16,325 nucleotides of DNA from JBDSGC01 sp046594105 (lineage in GTDB: Bacteria; Acidobacteriota; Thermoanaerobaculia; Gp7-AA8), in contig JBKJQB010000135.1 of the NCBI GenBank assembly GCA_046594105.1, positions 1-16,325 of the forward strand, read 5' to 3'. Shown here piece by piece: positions 1 through 7,447 of this stretch (positions are counted from its first letter, which is position 1; each line of letters opens with the position of its first letter). Position numbers and translations under genes: made by a program. Below the pieces are notes generated by a model. The model was not told where the DNA came from and did no database searches. It worked only from the letters and a program-made list of their open reading frames with translations.

Positions 1-226
1 GTCGGGCGGTTTACCGTAACAAGGAGCGACGGTATGGCCCGGAAGACCACACGGTGATGCGGCCCGCCATGCGATCTTTCGAGAAACTCCCAGTTTTATG
101 CAGGGTTGCGAGCGCGCCCGCTGATGGAATCAAAGGGCAGGAACCTCAAATCTGTCGGTGATCAGCCCGCGTCAGCGGGCGCAAGAATGTAGCCCCCGAC
201 GCCAGCCGGGGGATTGCGGAGCCCAG
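1..226 (+). repeat. Left copy of a terminal direct repeat, possible IS remnant
   Basis: This stretch matches 16157-16325 in the same orientation. Both contain a GGCGGTTTACCG block, an AAGGAG ribosome-binding-like site, an ATGGCCCGGAAGACC start, and a shared tail ending in GCGGAGCCCAG. The left copy carries 58 extra bases (84-141) absent from the right copy. Relative to the right copy it has also lost a base after the seventh codon region, so its small frame (start at 34) stops after seven codons. The ATG-led frame behind a good ribosome-binding site suggests a decayed transposase start, but no transposase domain is visible. Confidence 0.7.
165..180. repeat. GC-rich hairpin GCCCGC-GTCA-GCGGGC
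   Basis: Perfect 6-bp stem with a four-base GTCA loop. A decayed counterpart lies at the equivalent place in the right-hand repeat copy (about 16264-16279). It is the first of six hairpins between 165 and 390. Their stems differ in sequence, but most share a core of the GCGTCAGC or GCGTAGC type. Confidence 0.6.
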
Positions 227-371
227 TCAGAAGTGAGCCCGAGTAGCGGGCGACAGAAAAGCAACAAAATCGGGTCCGCGATCCAACTCCAATTCTATTC
301 TGTCGCCCGCGACGCGGGCTCGCACGCGAGGATCCTCGTTGTTCCCCCGGCTGACGCCGGGGGCTACATTC
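185..371. repeat. 74-bp imperfect inverted repeat built of hairpin modules
   Basis: The left arm (185-258) and right arm (298-371) are both 74 nt and are separated by 39 nt. The outer 29 nt (GAATGTAGCCCCCG..., ending in CCGGGGGA) and the inner 24 nt (GAGCCCG..., ending in GGGCGACAGAA) match almost perfectly as reverse complements. The middle 21 nt do not. Each conserved block is itself a hairpin: 193-212 and 344-363 with CCCCC/GGGGG stems, and 237-251 and 305-319 with GCCCG/CGGGC stems. The right arm also holds the 12-bp palindrome CGAGGATCCTCG (327-338). The function is unknown. It resembles a small non-autonomous palindromic element. Confidence 0.7.
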
Positions 372-375
372 TGAC

Positions 376-390
376 GCCGGCTACGCCGGC
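376..390. repeat. Hairpin GCCGGC-TAC-GCCGGC
   Basis: Perfect 6-bp stem with a three-base loop, directly beside the 74-bp inverted repeat. It belongs to the same hairpin cluster by its core (GCGTAGC on the other strand). Confidence 0.5.
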
Positions 391-440
391 TCGGGATCGC
401 ACGTTGCTTTCTCTCACCTGGACTAGTTTTGGCGGCAGAC

Positions 441-462
441 CAAGATGCCGGCGCTACGAAAG
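441..462 (+). repeat. Dispersed palindromic repeat, half copy (GATGCCGGCGCTACGAA)
   Basis: CAAGATGCCGGCGCTACGAAAG matches the right half of the element at 8845-8872 and resembles 11908-11940 and, inverted, 16083-16105. All four copies are intergenic. Confidence 0.6.
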
Positions 463-499
463 ACCAGGCGCGCGGACGCACATCACGTGAACCTTCCGC

Positions 500-512
500 T
501 ATCCTCCTCCGG
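500..512 (+). promoter_or_regulatory. Probable leaderless promoter of the MFS gene
   Basis: TATCCT (500-505) matches a -10 box and lies 6 nt before the GTG start at 512, which is the distance expected for transcription starting at the start codon. No Shine-Dalgarno sequence lies in front of the GTG. A short palindrome, TCACGTGA (483-490), sits just upstream. No clear -35 box is visible. Confidence 0.45.
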
Positions 513-1702
513 TGAAAGCGCGCGAGCGACTGAAACCCCAGGTCATCCTTCTCGGCCTCGTCTCTCTCCTGAACGACTCGGCCAGCGAGATGATCTATCC
601 GCTGCTGCCCATCTTCCTGACGTCAACGCTGGGGGCGACGCCTTTGATCGTCGGGATGATCGAGGGAGGTGCGGATGCCGTGGCCTCGATTCTCAAGTAC
701 TTCGCCGGAAGGCTTTCCGACGGCATGGCCAGACGCAAGCCGCTGGTGGCCACGGGATACGCGCTCGCGGCATTCTCGCGAGCTCTGATCGCCATTGCCG
801 CGCACTGGCCGCTGGTGCTCACCGCGCGGCTGATCGATCGCACTGGCAAGGGGATACGGTCGGCGCCGCGCGATGCCATCATCGCGGACGTGACGCCCCC
901 GGAAGATCGAGGCCGCGCGTTCGGGTTTCATCGTGCACTGGATCACAGCGGCGCGATCATCGGTCCGCTGATCGCCTTCGCCCTGCTCCAGGGTTTCCAC
1001 CTCTCGCTGCGGACGACCTTTCTCATCGCGGTGATCCCCGGCTCCATCGGGGCGCTGCTGGTGTTCCTCCTGCTGAAGGAGGAGCCTCGGGTTCCGAAGA
1101 GCAGAACGTCCGGCGAGGTGCCGCCGGGCTCCAGGCCCATGTCGCGCCGTTTCTGGTCCGCCATCAGCGCCATCGGTCTCTTCTCGCTGGCCAACTCCAG
1201 CGACGCGTTTCTGATTCTGCAGGCCTCCGCGGCTGGCGTAAGCACGGCGATGCTCCCGTTGCTGTGGGCAGCGCACCACGTGATCAAGTCGGCGTTCTCC
1301 ACGCGCGCCGGCGCGCTGTCGGACCGGATCGATCGCCGGTTCCTGCTCATGGCCGGATGGGCGTCCTACGCGATCATCTACTTCATCTTTCCGTACGCGC
1401 GATCGCTCCCGTTCTTCGCCGTGCTTTTTGTTCTCTACGCAATTCCGTTCACGCTGAGCGAAGGGGCCGAGCGCGCCTGGATCTCCGGGTTCGTCGATCC
1501 GGAAGTGAGAGGCAGGGCTTTCGGAATCTATTACCTGGTGAACGGCGCCGGCGTGCTGGCGGGGACGGTGCTCTTCGGCCTGCTCTACCAGAACGTCTCG
1601 CACCAAGCCGCCTTCGTGGCCGGAGCGCTGCTGGCGCTGGCGGCATCGATTGCCGTCGGATTGAATGCGCCACCGGAGCAGGTGGGAGCAACGGGTTCGT
1701 AA
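512..1702 (+). CDS. MFS transporter (inner-membrane permease)
   Basis: A 396-residue integral membrane protein, the usual length for a 12-helix major facilitator. The N-terminus (LLNDSASEMIYPLLPIFL, near residues 19-36) and the loop motif DRTGKGIRSAPRDAIIAD (near 109-126) are typical of a prokaryotic MFS subgroup of unassigned substrate. The second motif is the cytoplasmic loop 2-3 equivalent, and a GRLSDGMARRK segment lies before it. Hydrophobic helices continue to the C-terminus. I chose the GTG start because it gives the full first helix and lies behind a -10-like TATCCT. The gene is monocistronic: a hairpin-rich region lies upstream and a tandem heptamer array begins 4 nt after the TAA stop. 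The substrate cannot be told from sequence; a drug or metabolite exporter is likely. Confidence 0.88.
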   Translation: MKARERLKPQVILLGLVSLLNDSASEMIYPLLPIFLTSTLGATPLIVGMIEGGADAVASILKYFAGRLSDGMARRKPLVATGYALAAFSRALIAIAAHWPLVLTARLIDRTGKGIRSAPRDAIIADVTPPEDRGRAFGFHRALDHSGAIIGPLIAFALLQGFHLSLRTTFLIAVIPGSIGALLVFLLLKEEPRVPKSRTSGEVPPGSRPMSRRFWSAISAIGLFSLANSSDAFLILQASAAGVSTAMLPLLWAAHHVIKSAFSTRAGALSDRIDRRFLLMAGWASYAIIYFIFPYARSLPFFAVLFVLYAIPFTLSEGAERAWISGFVDPEVRGRAFGIYYLVNGAGVLAGTVLFGLLYQNVSHQAAFVAGALLALAASIAVGLNAPPEQVGATGS

Positions 1703-1706
1703 AAAA

Positions 1707-1769
1707 CCAGAAACCAGAAACCAGAAGCCAGAAACCAGAAGCCAGAAACCAGAAACCAGAAGCCAGAAC
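1707..1769 (+). repeat. Tandem heptamer array, nine CCAGAAR units
   Basis: Nine contiguous 7-bp units run CCAGAAA, A, G, A, G, A, A, G and a final CCAGAAC. The only differences are at the seventh base of each unit. The array begins just after the MFS stop codon. Because 7 is not a multiple of 3, the opposite strand reads as a fake periodic peptide (FWFLVSG-like) in an open frame. There is no spacer structure, so it is not a CRISPR. The likely origin is polymerase slippage. Confidence 0.9.
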
Positions 1770-1960
1770 ATCCTCCTCGGTTCACCTGGCTGGAACATCA
1801 TTGGGTGAGGATTCGCCCGTCATCGTGAGCTGGGAACAGCGCGCACGCTTCGCTGAGAGAAAGGAACGGGCACAGTCAGCAAGCGTTCCGCGTTCCCTAG
1901 GAGCCTGCGCGGCAGAACGTCTTGGACGTGATCCTGGCGGAGCCTTGGGCAACCAGCGCT

Positions 1961-1975
1961 GCCGGCCGTGCCGGC
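1961..1975 (-). terminator. GC-rich palindrome directly after lspA
   Basis: In the lspA direction this reads GCCGGCACGGCCGGC, beginning right after the TAG stop. It forms a 6-bp stem with a three-base loop. There is no U-tract, so it is at best a weak or Rho-assisted terminator, or simply a repeat. The identical 15-mer in the same orientation relative to its gene follows the zinc-finger/TPR gene at 11794-11808. Confidence 0.4.
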
Positions 1976-2488
<513 letters not shown>

Positions 2489-2528
2489 GCAGGTTGGGGG
2501 CGATGCGCAGGGCGAGGACTGAGATCGC

Positions 2529-3683
2529 TCAGGCCGGCCCCGAGGAAACCAGCGCGCGCTCTTCGATCAGCCGGTCCAGCTCCGCGCGCAGTCTGCCCAG
2601 AATCTCGTCGTAGGTGTAATTGCCCAGCGACTGCGGGCCGCGCTTGAGATTGACGTAACTCGGCGCGCACCACATCCCCAGGTCGGCGTCGTCGGTCTCA
2701 CCCGGCCCGTTCACGCGGCAGCCCATGACCGCGATGGTGATGTCGTGGTCTTTGGCGTACTCGGTCATCTCCTTGACGCTGTGCGCCAGGTCGATGAACG
2801 CCTCGTTTTCTACCCGTGAGCAGGAGGGGCAGCTGATGATGTTCATGCCCTTGTGCTCGAAGCGCGGCACGGAGCGGAAGCGGCCGGAAGCGATGTCGTC
2901 CAGGATCCCGCGGCCGACGGTGATCTCTTCCCCCTTGCGCTCGAAGGGAAGAGTGAGTGAGACGCGGATGGTGTCGCCGATGCCCTTGGTGATGAGCTGC
3001 TCGAAGGCGATGCGGGTCTTGATGATGCCATCCGGCGGCATGCCCGCTTCGGTGACTCCCAGGTGCAGCGGCACTTCCGGCCGGGCCTCGGCGAAACGGA
3101 GATTCGCGTCGATGACCTTGTTCGGATCGGAGTCTTTGATGGAGACGCAGTACTGATCGAAGCCCAGCTCGTCGAGCATCACGCAGTGTTCCATGGCCGA
3201 CTCGACCATCGGGGTGATGTTGTCGTCCTTTGGATAGCGATCGAGCTTCTCCGGATCGACGGAGCCGGCGTTGACGCCGATGCGCATGGCGCAGCCGTGC
3301 TCCCGGGCGATCTCGACCAGGTAGCGGACTTTCTCGCGTACCGGCTTCTCGCGCTCGAGGTGGTAGAGGTGGCCCGGGTTGTAGCGGAGCTTCTGCACGA
3401 AGGGGGCGACCTTTTCGGCCAGGCGATAGTTCTCCTGGAGGTCGATGACCAGGTTGGCCTTCGGGCGGGCGGCACGGACTTCGGCCAGCGCGCCAACGTC
3501 CTTCGGGTTGTCGACGGCGATGCGGATGACGTCGGCTCCGGCGAGCTCCAGAAGCTCGACCTGCCGGATGGTGGCGTCGATGTCCTGAGTGCGGGTCGCC
3601 GTCATCGACTGCACGGCGATCGGATTGGACCCGCCGATGCGGATGTTTCCAATGCGGATCTCTCGGGTGGCTCTCGGTTTCAC
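2529..3683 (-). CDS. ispG: 4-hydroxy-3-methylbut-2-en-1-yl diphosphate synthase (IspG/GcpE)
   Basis: Penultimate enzyme of the MEP isoprenoid pathway. It reduces the cyclic diphosphate MEcPP to HMBPP using a [4Fe-4S] cluster. The protein has 384 residues from this start. The N-terminal TIM-barrel part begins with IGNIRIGGSNPIAVQSMT, a family hallmark. The C-terminal cluster domain has CPSC (Cys285, Cys288), MGCRVNGPGE (Cys322) and Glu329 as the expected four ligands. The start is uncertain: GTG 3683, TTG 3695 (388 residues) and GTG 3737 are all in frame. 3737 lies inside the likely -10 box and is therefore unlikely, and none has a strong Shine-Dalgarno. The open frame continues upstream to 4022, but that part is antisense to the neighbouring gene and not credible. 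It leads the ispG-lspA pair. Confidence 0.95.
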   Translation of the reverse strand: MKPRATREIRIGNIRIGGSNPIAVQSMTATRTQDIDATIRQVELLELAGADVIRIAVDNPKDVGALAEVRAARPKANLVIDLQENYRLAEKVAPFVQKLRYNPGHLYHLEREKPVREKVRYLVEIAREHGCAMRIGVNAGSVDPEKLDRYPKDDNITPMVESAMEHCVMLDELGFDQYCVSIKDSDPNKVIDANLRFAEARPEVPLHLGVTEAGMPPDGIIKTRIAFEQLITKGIGDTIRVSLTLPFERKGEEITVGRGILDDIASGRFRSVPRFEHKGMNIISCPSCSRVENEAFIDLAHSVKEMTEYAKDHDITIAVMGCRVNGPGETDDADLGMWCAPSYVNLKRGPQSLGNYTYDEILGRLRAELDRLIEERALVSSGPA

Positions 3684-3732
3684 GCGGTACTTCAAACGCA
3701 GGTTGCAGGGAAAGATTCCGGACGTTTTCCCG

Positions 3733-3739
3733 TACACTA
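3733..3739. promoter_or_regulatory. Symmetric bidirectional -10 element (TACACTA)
   Basis: Read forward, TACACT fits a -10 box with a start site near 3745 and a leader of about 25 nt. That leader contains AAAGG before the ATG at 3771. Read in reverse, the same bases give TAGTGT, placing the ispG transcript start near 3726 and leaving about 30-43 nt before TTG 3695 or GTG 3683. This is the only good promoter candidate between the two divergent genes. The -35 regions are unclear on both sides. Confidence 0.45.
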
Positions 3740-3770
3740 GCGGGGGTCCCCAGGCAATAAAGGTCCGACG

Positions 3771-6700
3771 ATGGCAGAAGAGCGTGGTGGGCGGCGACCT
3801 TCCGGAAAACGGGTCGTTCGCGGGGTGATGCGGTCGCTGGCGCTGGGCATGCTTGCCGTCGGCGTGAACAGCGTCCTCGCCGGGTCCGCTCCCCGTTACG
3901 AACCCATCTACCTTCTGCTGGCCGTGATCGCGCTGATCACGTGGCTCGACGGGCTGCTCGCCGGCCTCATCGCAGCAGTGGTTCTGGCCAGCGTCTATGA
4001 GGTCGAATTCAGCCCCCTGCATCGCCTTTCATGGCCGGGATTCATCCTCCCGGTTCTCTCCGGATTCTTGATCGCGGCGGGGATGGCGGTGTTCCGCCGC
4101 ATCCACTCGGGCGGCACCACCACCGCCGCCAGCAGGCAACCTGAGATCGGCGGACCTCCGCTGGAGCCGGAGGAATCTGCCATCAGTGCCGCGCCCGAGC
4201 AGCTGTGGTCAGGCCAGAGTGTCCGGCCACAGGAGCCGACACGAATCGGAGAGGACCACGAATCGCTGAGAGCCGAGAGTGCCGGTCTTCATCAACAGCT
4301 CGTCGCGCTGCGCCTGGAGAATGATCGGCTCACTCACGACTCGCGGACCCTCGAGCGCGACGCAAAGACGCAGCTCGCGCAGGAGCGTGCGCGCGGGACA
4401 GCGCGCGAAGGCGAACAGGGGAAACTGGCGGCGGATCTGGCCCAGGCTGTCGCCACGATCCGGAAGCTGCGGGAGGAGGCAGGCGTCGCGCAGCAGGAGA
4501 TCACTGCGCTGCACGAGCAGCAGCAGGGCGACGGCAACGCGCTGGCCACCGCACTGGCTGATCTCGCTGCGCTTCGGTCCGCTGCGGCCGCGTCGCGCTC
4601 CACAGAACAAACGTCCGCTGCGCAGATGGAAGCGGCGCAGAAGAGAATCCGAGACCTGACCGAAGAGCTGGGCGCAGCGGCAAAGAGAACCGCGACCGCC
4701 CTCGATCGCGCGGCAGTGGAGACCACCGCGCGGGTTCGAAAAGAAGAGGAGTTCGCTGCGCACGAGAAACGCCTGCACGAGCAGTACGAGTCCGAGAGCG
4801 AGCACCTGCAGACCGCTGCATCCAGCGCTCTCGACGAGATTCAGCGAGTGCGCGCGGCGAACGATGAGCTCCGCAAGTCCCTCAGCGATGAGCGCGAGCG
4901 TGTCCAGTCCGGCGCTCGCGAGCTCGACACTCTCCGCAGTGGATCGGGAGCGCTGGTCCATGAACAGAAAGAGGGTCAGAAAGAGGGTCAGAAAGAGGAT
5001 CTGGCCGCTCGCATGGCGCTGGAACAGGAGCGCGACTCGTTGCGCTCCGCACTGGCGGAGGCAGAGAAGCGCGCTCACGAGCTCGCGCAGTCACGGGACG
5101 TAGTGCTGGCCGAGCTTCGTGCCACACGAGGCGCGGAGGAGACGCTGCGAGGGGAGATCGAGCAACTGCGGCTGGCCTCGACTGAGTCGGCGAAATCGGT
5201 GGAGCAGGAGACGACCTCGCGCCGTCGAGACGATGAGCTGGAGATGGCGCTGGCTCGCGAATCGTCGCTTCGGCAGGAGGCGGAAGAGCGTCTCCATGAA
5301 TGGCAGTCCGCCAGCTCCAATGATGCGGAGCAGCTCGCGAAAACGCTGCAGCGGCTGGCAGCAGCAGAAGCGCAGACGGAGCAGCTGCGAGCGGCGATGG
5401 AGGAACAGGCCGGCCGGGTGAACGAGAAGGTGGAGGCGGCCCTCGCCGATGGGGCACGTCATCTCGCGTTGCGCGAGGCAGCCGAGCTCGCGCTTTCCCG
5501 GACGGTCGCAGACGGGGAGGCCCAGGCGCAGGCGACTGCGGCGCTGCGCCTGGCAATCACCGGCCATGAAACCGGTCGCCAGGAGCTCCTTCGCGCTGGC
5601 GATGCAGCGGCGGAAGATCTGCAGCAGGCTCGCGCCGCCGAGGAGCGTCTGCGTCATCAGCTGGACGAGGAGCGCTCGCGAGCCGCCTCGTTTTCACTCG
5701 AGGTCGAGCAGTTGCGTGAGCGACTGCAGTCGGCGGAATCCGAACGAGCCGGGCATGAGGAGCAGAAGAACCGGACGGCGGCCTTTCTCGACGCCAGCGG
5801 GGCGAAAGAGGACGCGCTCCACGCGCAGATTCGCGAGCTGCAGAGGCAGCTCGCGGAGAGCGACCAGGTTTCCGCGGCGGCGGCCGTGGCGGCGCGCGAC
5901 GAGCTGGAGCAGGAGTGGAGCGACAAACTCCAGAAAATCGTAGCCTCCCTCGCCTCCGATCATGAGAGCGATGTCGGCGACCTGCTCACAGAACGCGAGG
6001 GGGCGCGTGCGGAGGCGCGATCGGCGCACGCGAGACTGGAGGAGCTTCAGGGCGTGGCCGGCCAGCACGCGGAGTCGCGGGCCTCTCTGGAAGCCAGGCT
6101 GGCCGCCCTCGAACAGAACGTCGAAACGGAGCGGGCGCGAGCCACCGAGGCGCTGGCCTCACGCGAACGGCTCGATCAGGAGTGGGGAGAGAAGCTGCAG
6201 AAGATCGTGACCAGTCTCGCTTCCGATCATGAAAACGATCTCGGCGAGGCGGTGATGCTGCGGGAGAGCGCACGCGCCGAGGCCCGGAGCCTGGAGAAGC
6301 GCGTGCAGTTGCTGCAGAAGGCGGTGCAGGAGGCGCAGGCGCTGCGCACGCCGCTGGAGGAGCGCACCGCACAGCTGGGGGGCGAACTGGAGACCGAGCG
6401 CCGGCGTGCCGACGAAGAGCAGGCAGCGCGCGTGCGCATCGAAGCGGAATGGAGCGAGAAGCTCCAGACCATCGTCTCCCACCTCGCCAGCGATCATGAG
6501 TCCGACATGGGTCAGGCGCTCATGGACAAGGAGGCCGCCAAGGCCGAAGTGCGCACCCTCGGCATGCGGGTCCATGCGCTGCAGCAGAAGCTGGAGGCCG
6601 ATCGTGAGGGCCTGGACAAGGCGCTGGAGAAATGGAACGGCGTGCGGCAGTCGCTGCAGGCGCGTGTCACTCGGGCCGAGGCAGAACTGGAAGCTTTTCG

Positions 6701-7253
6701 AGGAGGGGGGCGGGGCGTTGCGGAGTCAGGAGGCCCGGACGGGGGCACCACGGCCGTTTTTTCGGCAGCCTCACTCGATGTCCAACGCGCTCGCGCCGAG
6801 GTCCTCGAAGTCGCAGAACAGGCCCAGGCGGCTTTCAGGCGGGTCACCTCATCGGGGACCGTGCGTGTTCCCGCCGCGCGCCGCCCGCTCGTTCTGATTG
6901 TCGATCAGGATGCGGAAGTCCGCGGAATGTCGCGGGAAGCGTTGATCTCCCAGGGCTTCGATGTGCTCACCGCGTCGGATGGACTGGAAGGCTTGCGCAT
7001 CGCCATCAGCCACAAACCGGAGATCGTCATCGCCGACGCCTCGATGCCGAAGATGGACGGACGCGAGCTCTGCCAGATGATCAAGTCCAATGAGGCCACG
7101 GCGGGGGTGAAGGTCGTTCTGATGACCGGCAGCGTTACCAGCGCTGGATCGGATCAGATTCCCGCTGGACTGGCCCCGGACACGTTGCTGCAGAAACCGG
7201 TGCGGCCTGAGACCCTGCAAATGACCCTCGCCACGCTCTTGCAGCAGGTTTAG
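3771..7253 (+). CDS. Membrane-anchored giant coiled-coil protein with C-terminal receiver domain
   Basis: 1160 residues in three parts. (1) Residues about 19-107 hold three or four hydrophobic segments, an N-terminal membrane anchor faintly like KdpD-type DUF4118 helices. (2) Residues about 150-1000 are rich in E, A, Q, R and L with heptad character, a long cytoplasmic coiled coil. It includes a QKEG microrepeat (4965-4997) and three repeats of exactly 89 residues starting at Glu715, Glu804 and Glu893 (core EWxxKLQxIVxxLASDHExD). (3) Residues 1038-1158 form a response-regulator receiver domain with acidic residues Asp1045/Asp1047, phosphoacceptor Asp1089, Thr1119 and Lys1142 all present. There is no kinase, DNA-binding or enzymatic output domain. 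The role is probably as a phosphorylation-controlled scaffold or polar/cell-envelope organiser, by loose analogy with Myxococcus FrzS and AglZ, in which the receiver-type domain is N-terminal. The start is ATG behind AAAGG. Confidence 0.85.
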   Translation: MAEERGGRRPSGKRVVRGVMRSLALGMLAVGVNSVLAGSAPRYEPIYLLLAVIALITWLDGLLAGLIAAVVLASVYEVEFSPLHRLSWPGFILPVLSGFLIAAGMAVFRRIHSGGTTTAASRQPEIGGPPLEPEESAISAAPEQLWSGQSVRPQEPTRIGEDHESLRAESAGLHQQLVALRLENDRLTHDSRTLERDAKTQLAQERARGTAREGEQGKLAADLAQAVATIRKLREEAGVAQQEITALHEQQQGDGNALATALADLAALRSAAAASRSTEQTSAAQMEAAQKRIRDLTEELGAAAKRTATALDRAAVETTARVRKEEEFAAHEKRLHEQYESESEHLQTAASSALDEIQRVRAANDELRKSLSDERERVQSGARELDTLRSGSGALVHEQKEGQKEGQKEDLAARMALEQERDSLRSALAEAEKRAHELAQSRDVVLAELRATRGAEETLRGEIEQLRLASTESAKSVEQETTSRRRDDELEMALARESSLRQEAEERLHEWQSASSNDAEQLAKTLQRLAAAEAQTEQLRAAMEEQAGRVNEKVEAALADGARHLALREAAELALSRTVADGEAQAQATAALRLAITGHETGRQELLRAGDAAAEDLQQARAAEERLRHQLDEERSRAASFSLEVEQLRERLQSAESERAGHEEQKNRTAAFLDASGAKEDALHAQIRELQRQLAESDQVSAAAAVAARDELEQEWSDKLQKIVASLASDHESDVGDLLTEREGARAEARSAHARLEELQGVAGQHAESRASLEARLAALEQNVETERARATEALASRERLDQEWGEKLQKIVTSLASDHENDLGEAVMLRESARAEARSLEKRVQLLQKAVQEAQALRTPLEERTAQLGGELETERRRADEEQAARVRIEAEWSEKLQTIVSHLASDHESDMGQALMDKEAAKAEVRTLGMRVHALQQKLEADREGLDKALEKWNGVRQSLQARVTRAEAELEAFRGGGRGVAESGGPDGGTTAVFSAASLDVQRARAEVLEVAEQAQAAFRRVTSSGTVRVPAARRPLVLIVDQDAEVRGMSREALISQGFDVLTASDGLEGLRIAISHKPEIVIADASMPKMDGRELCQMIKSNEATAGVKVVLMTGSVTSAGSDQIPAGLAPDTLLQKPVRPETLQMTLATLLQQV
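5913..6713 (+). repeat. Three in-frame 267-bp repeats (89 residues each) in the coiled-coil gene
   Basis: Units begin at 5913, 6180 and 6447. Their heads are strongly conserved in protein (EWS/G-x-KLQ-K/T-IV-x-x-LASDHE-x-D, then about ten residues later AxAEA/VR) and clearly related in DNA. The tails are ordinary, diverged coiled coil. The exact 89-residue spacing implies duplication with no later indels, so the period is probably constrained. Confidence 0.8.
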
Positions 7254-7309
7254 CCCGACTCGCTGGATGGACGGAGGCACGGCGTAGGTCGCCCCCCTCG
7301 GAGGGATCG

Positions 7310-7327
7310 ACGAGGCGATCTCCTCGT
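7310..7327. other. Small hairpin ACGAGG-loop-CCTCGT downstream of the coiled-coil gene
   Basis: A perfect 6-bp stem with a 6-nt loop lies about 55 nt after the stop at 7253. There is no U-tract. It may help end the coiled-coil transcript before the decarboxylase promoter. The rest of 7254-7447 shows nothing recognisable. Confidence 0.25.
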
Positions 7328-7433
7328 GCATGCAATTCCGAAAGAGGTTGAGGTTATGGCTGGTGGATCGTGTGGGTGTCACGCCGCCACAAGCCGGAGC
7401 TCAGGCCTCAACCAATCCGCCTGGTGTTTCGAC

Positions 7434-7447
7434 TACAGTTTCGCTTC
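7434..7447 (+). promoter_or_regulatory. Probable leaderless promoter of the PLP decarboxylase
   Basis: TACAGT (7434-7439) is followed by 8 nt and then the ATG at 7448. There is no Shine-Dalgarno before the ATG, as expected if the transcript starts at or next to it. No convincing -35 is seen. Confidence 0.45.

Noticed and set aside
165..390. Integron attC sites
   Set aside because: Although palindromic, they lack the GTTRRRY-type core sites and no integrase or cassette structure is present.
1707..1769. CRISPR array
   Set aside because: Contiguous 7-bp units with no unique spacers and no cas genes.
3684..4022. N-terminal extension of ispG by 113 codons
   Set aside because: It runs antisense through the start of the coiled-coil gene, has no family similarity, and passes through the promoter. 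IspG proteins start near the IGNIRIGG region.
4209..5657. Long minus-strand open frames opposite the coiled-coil gene
   Set aside because: High GC and E/A/R-rich coding leave few stops on the other strand. Their translations are low-complexity Ser/Arg/Leu-rich with no domain.
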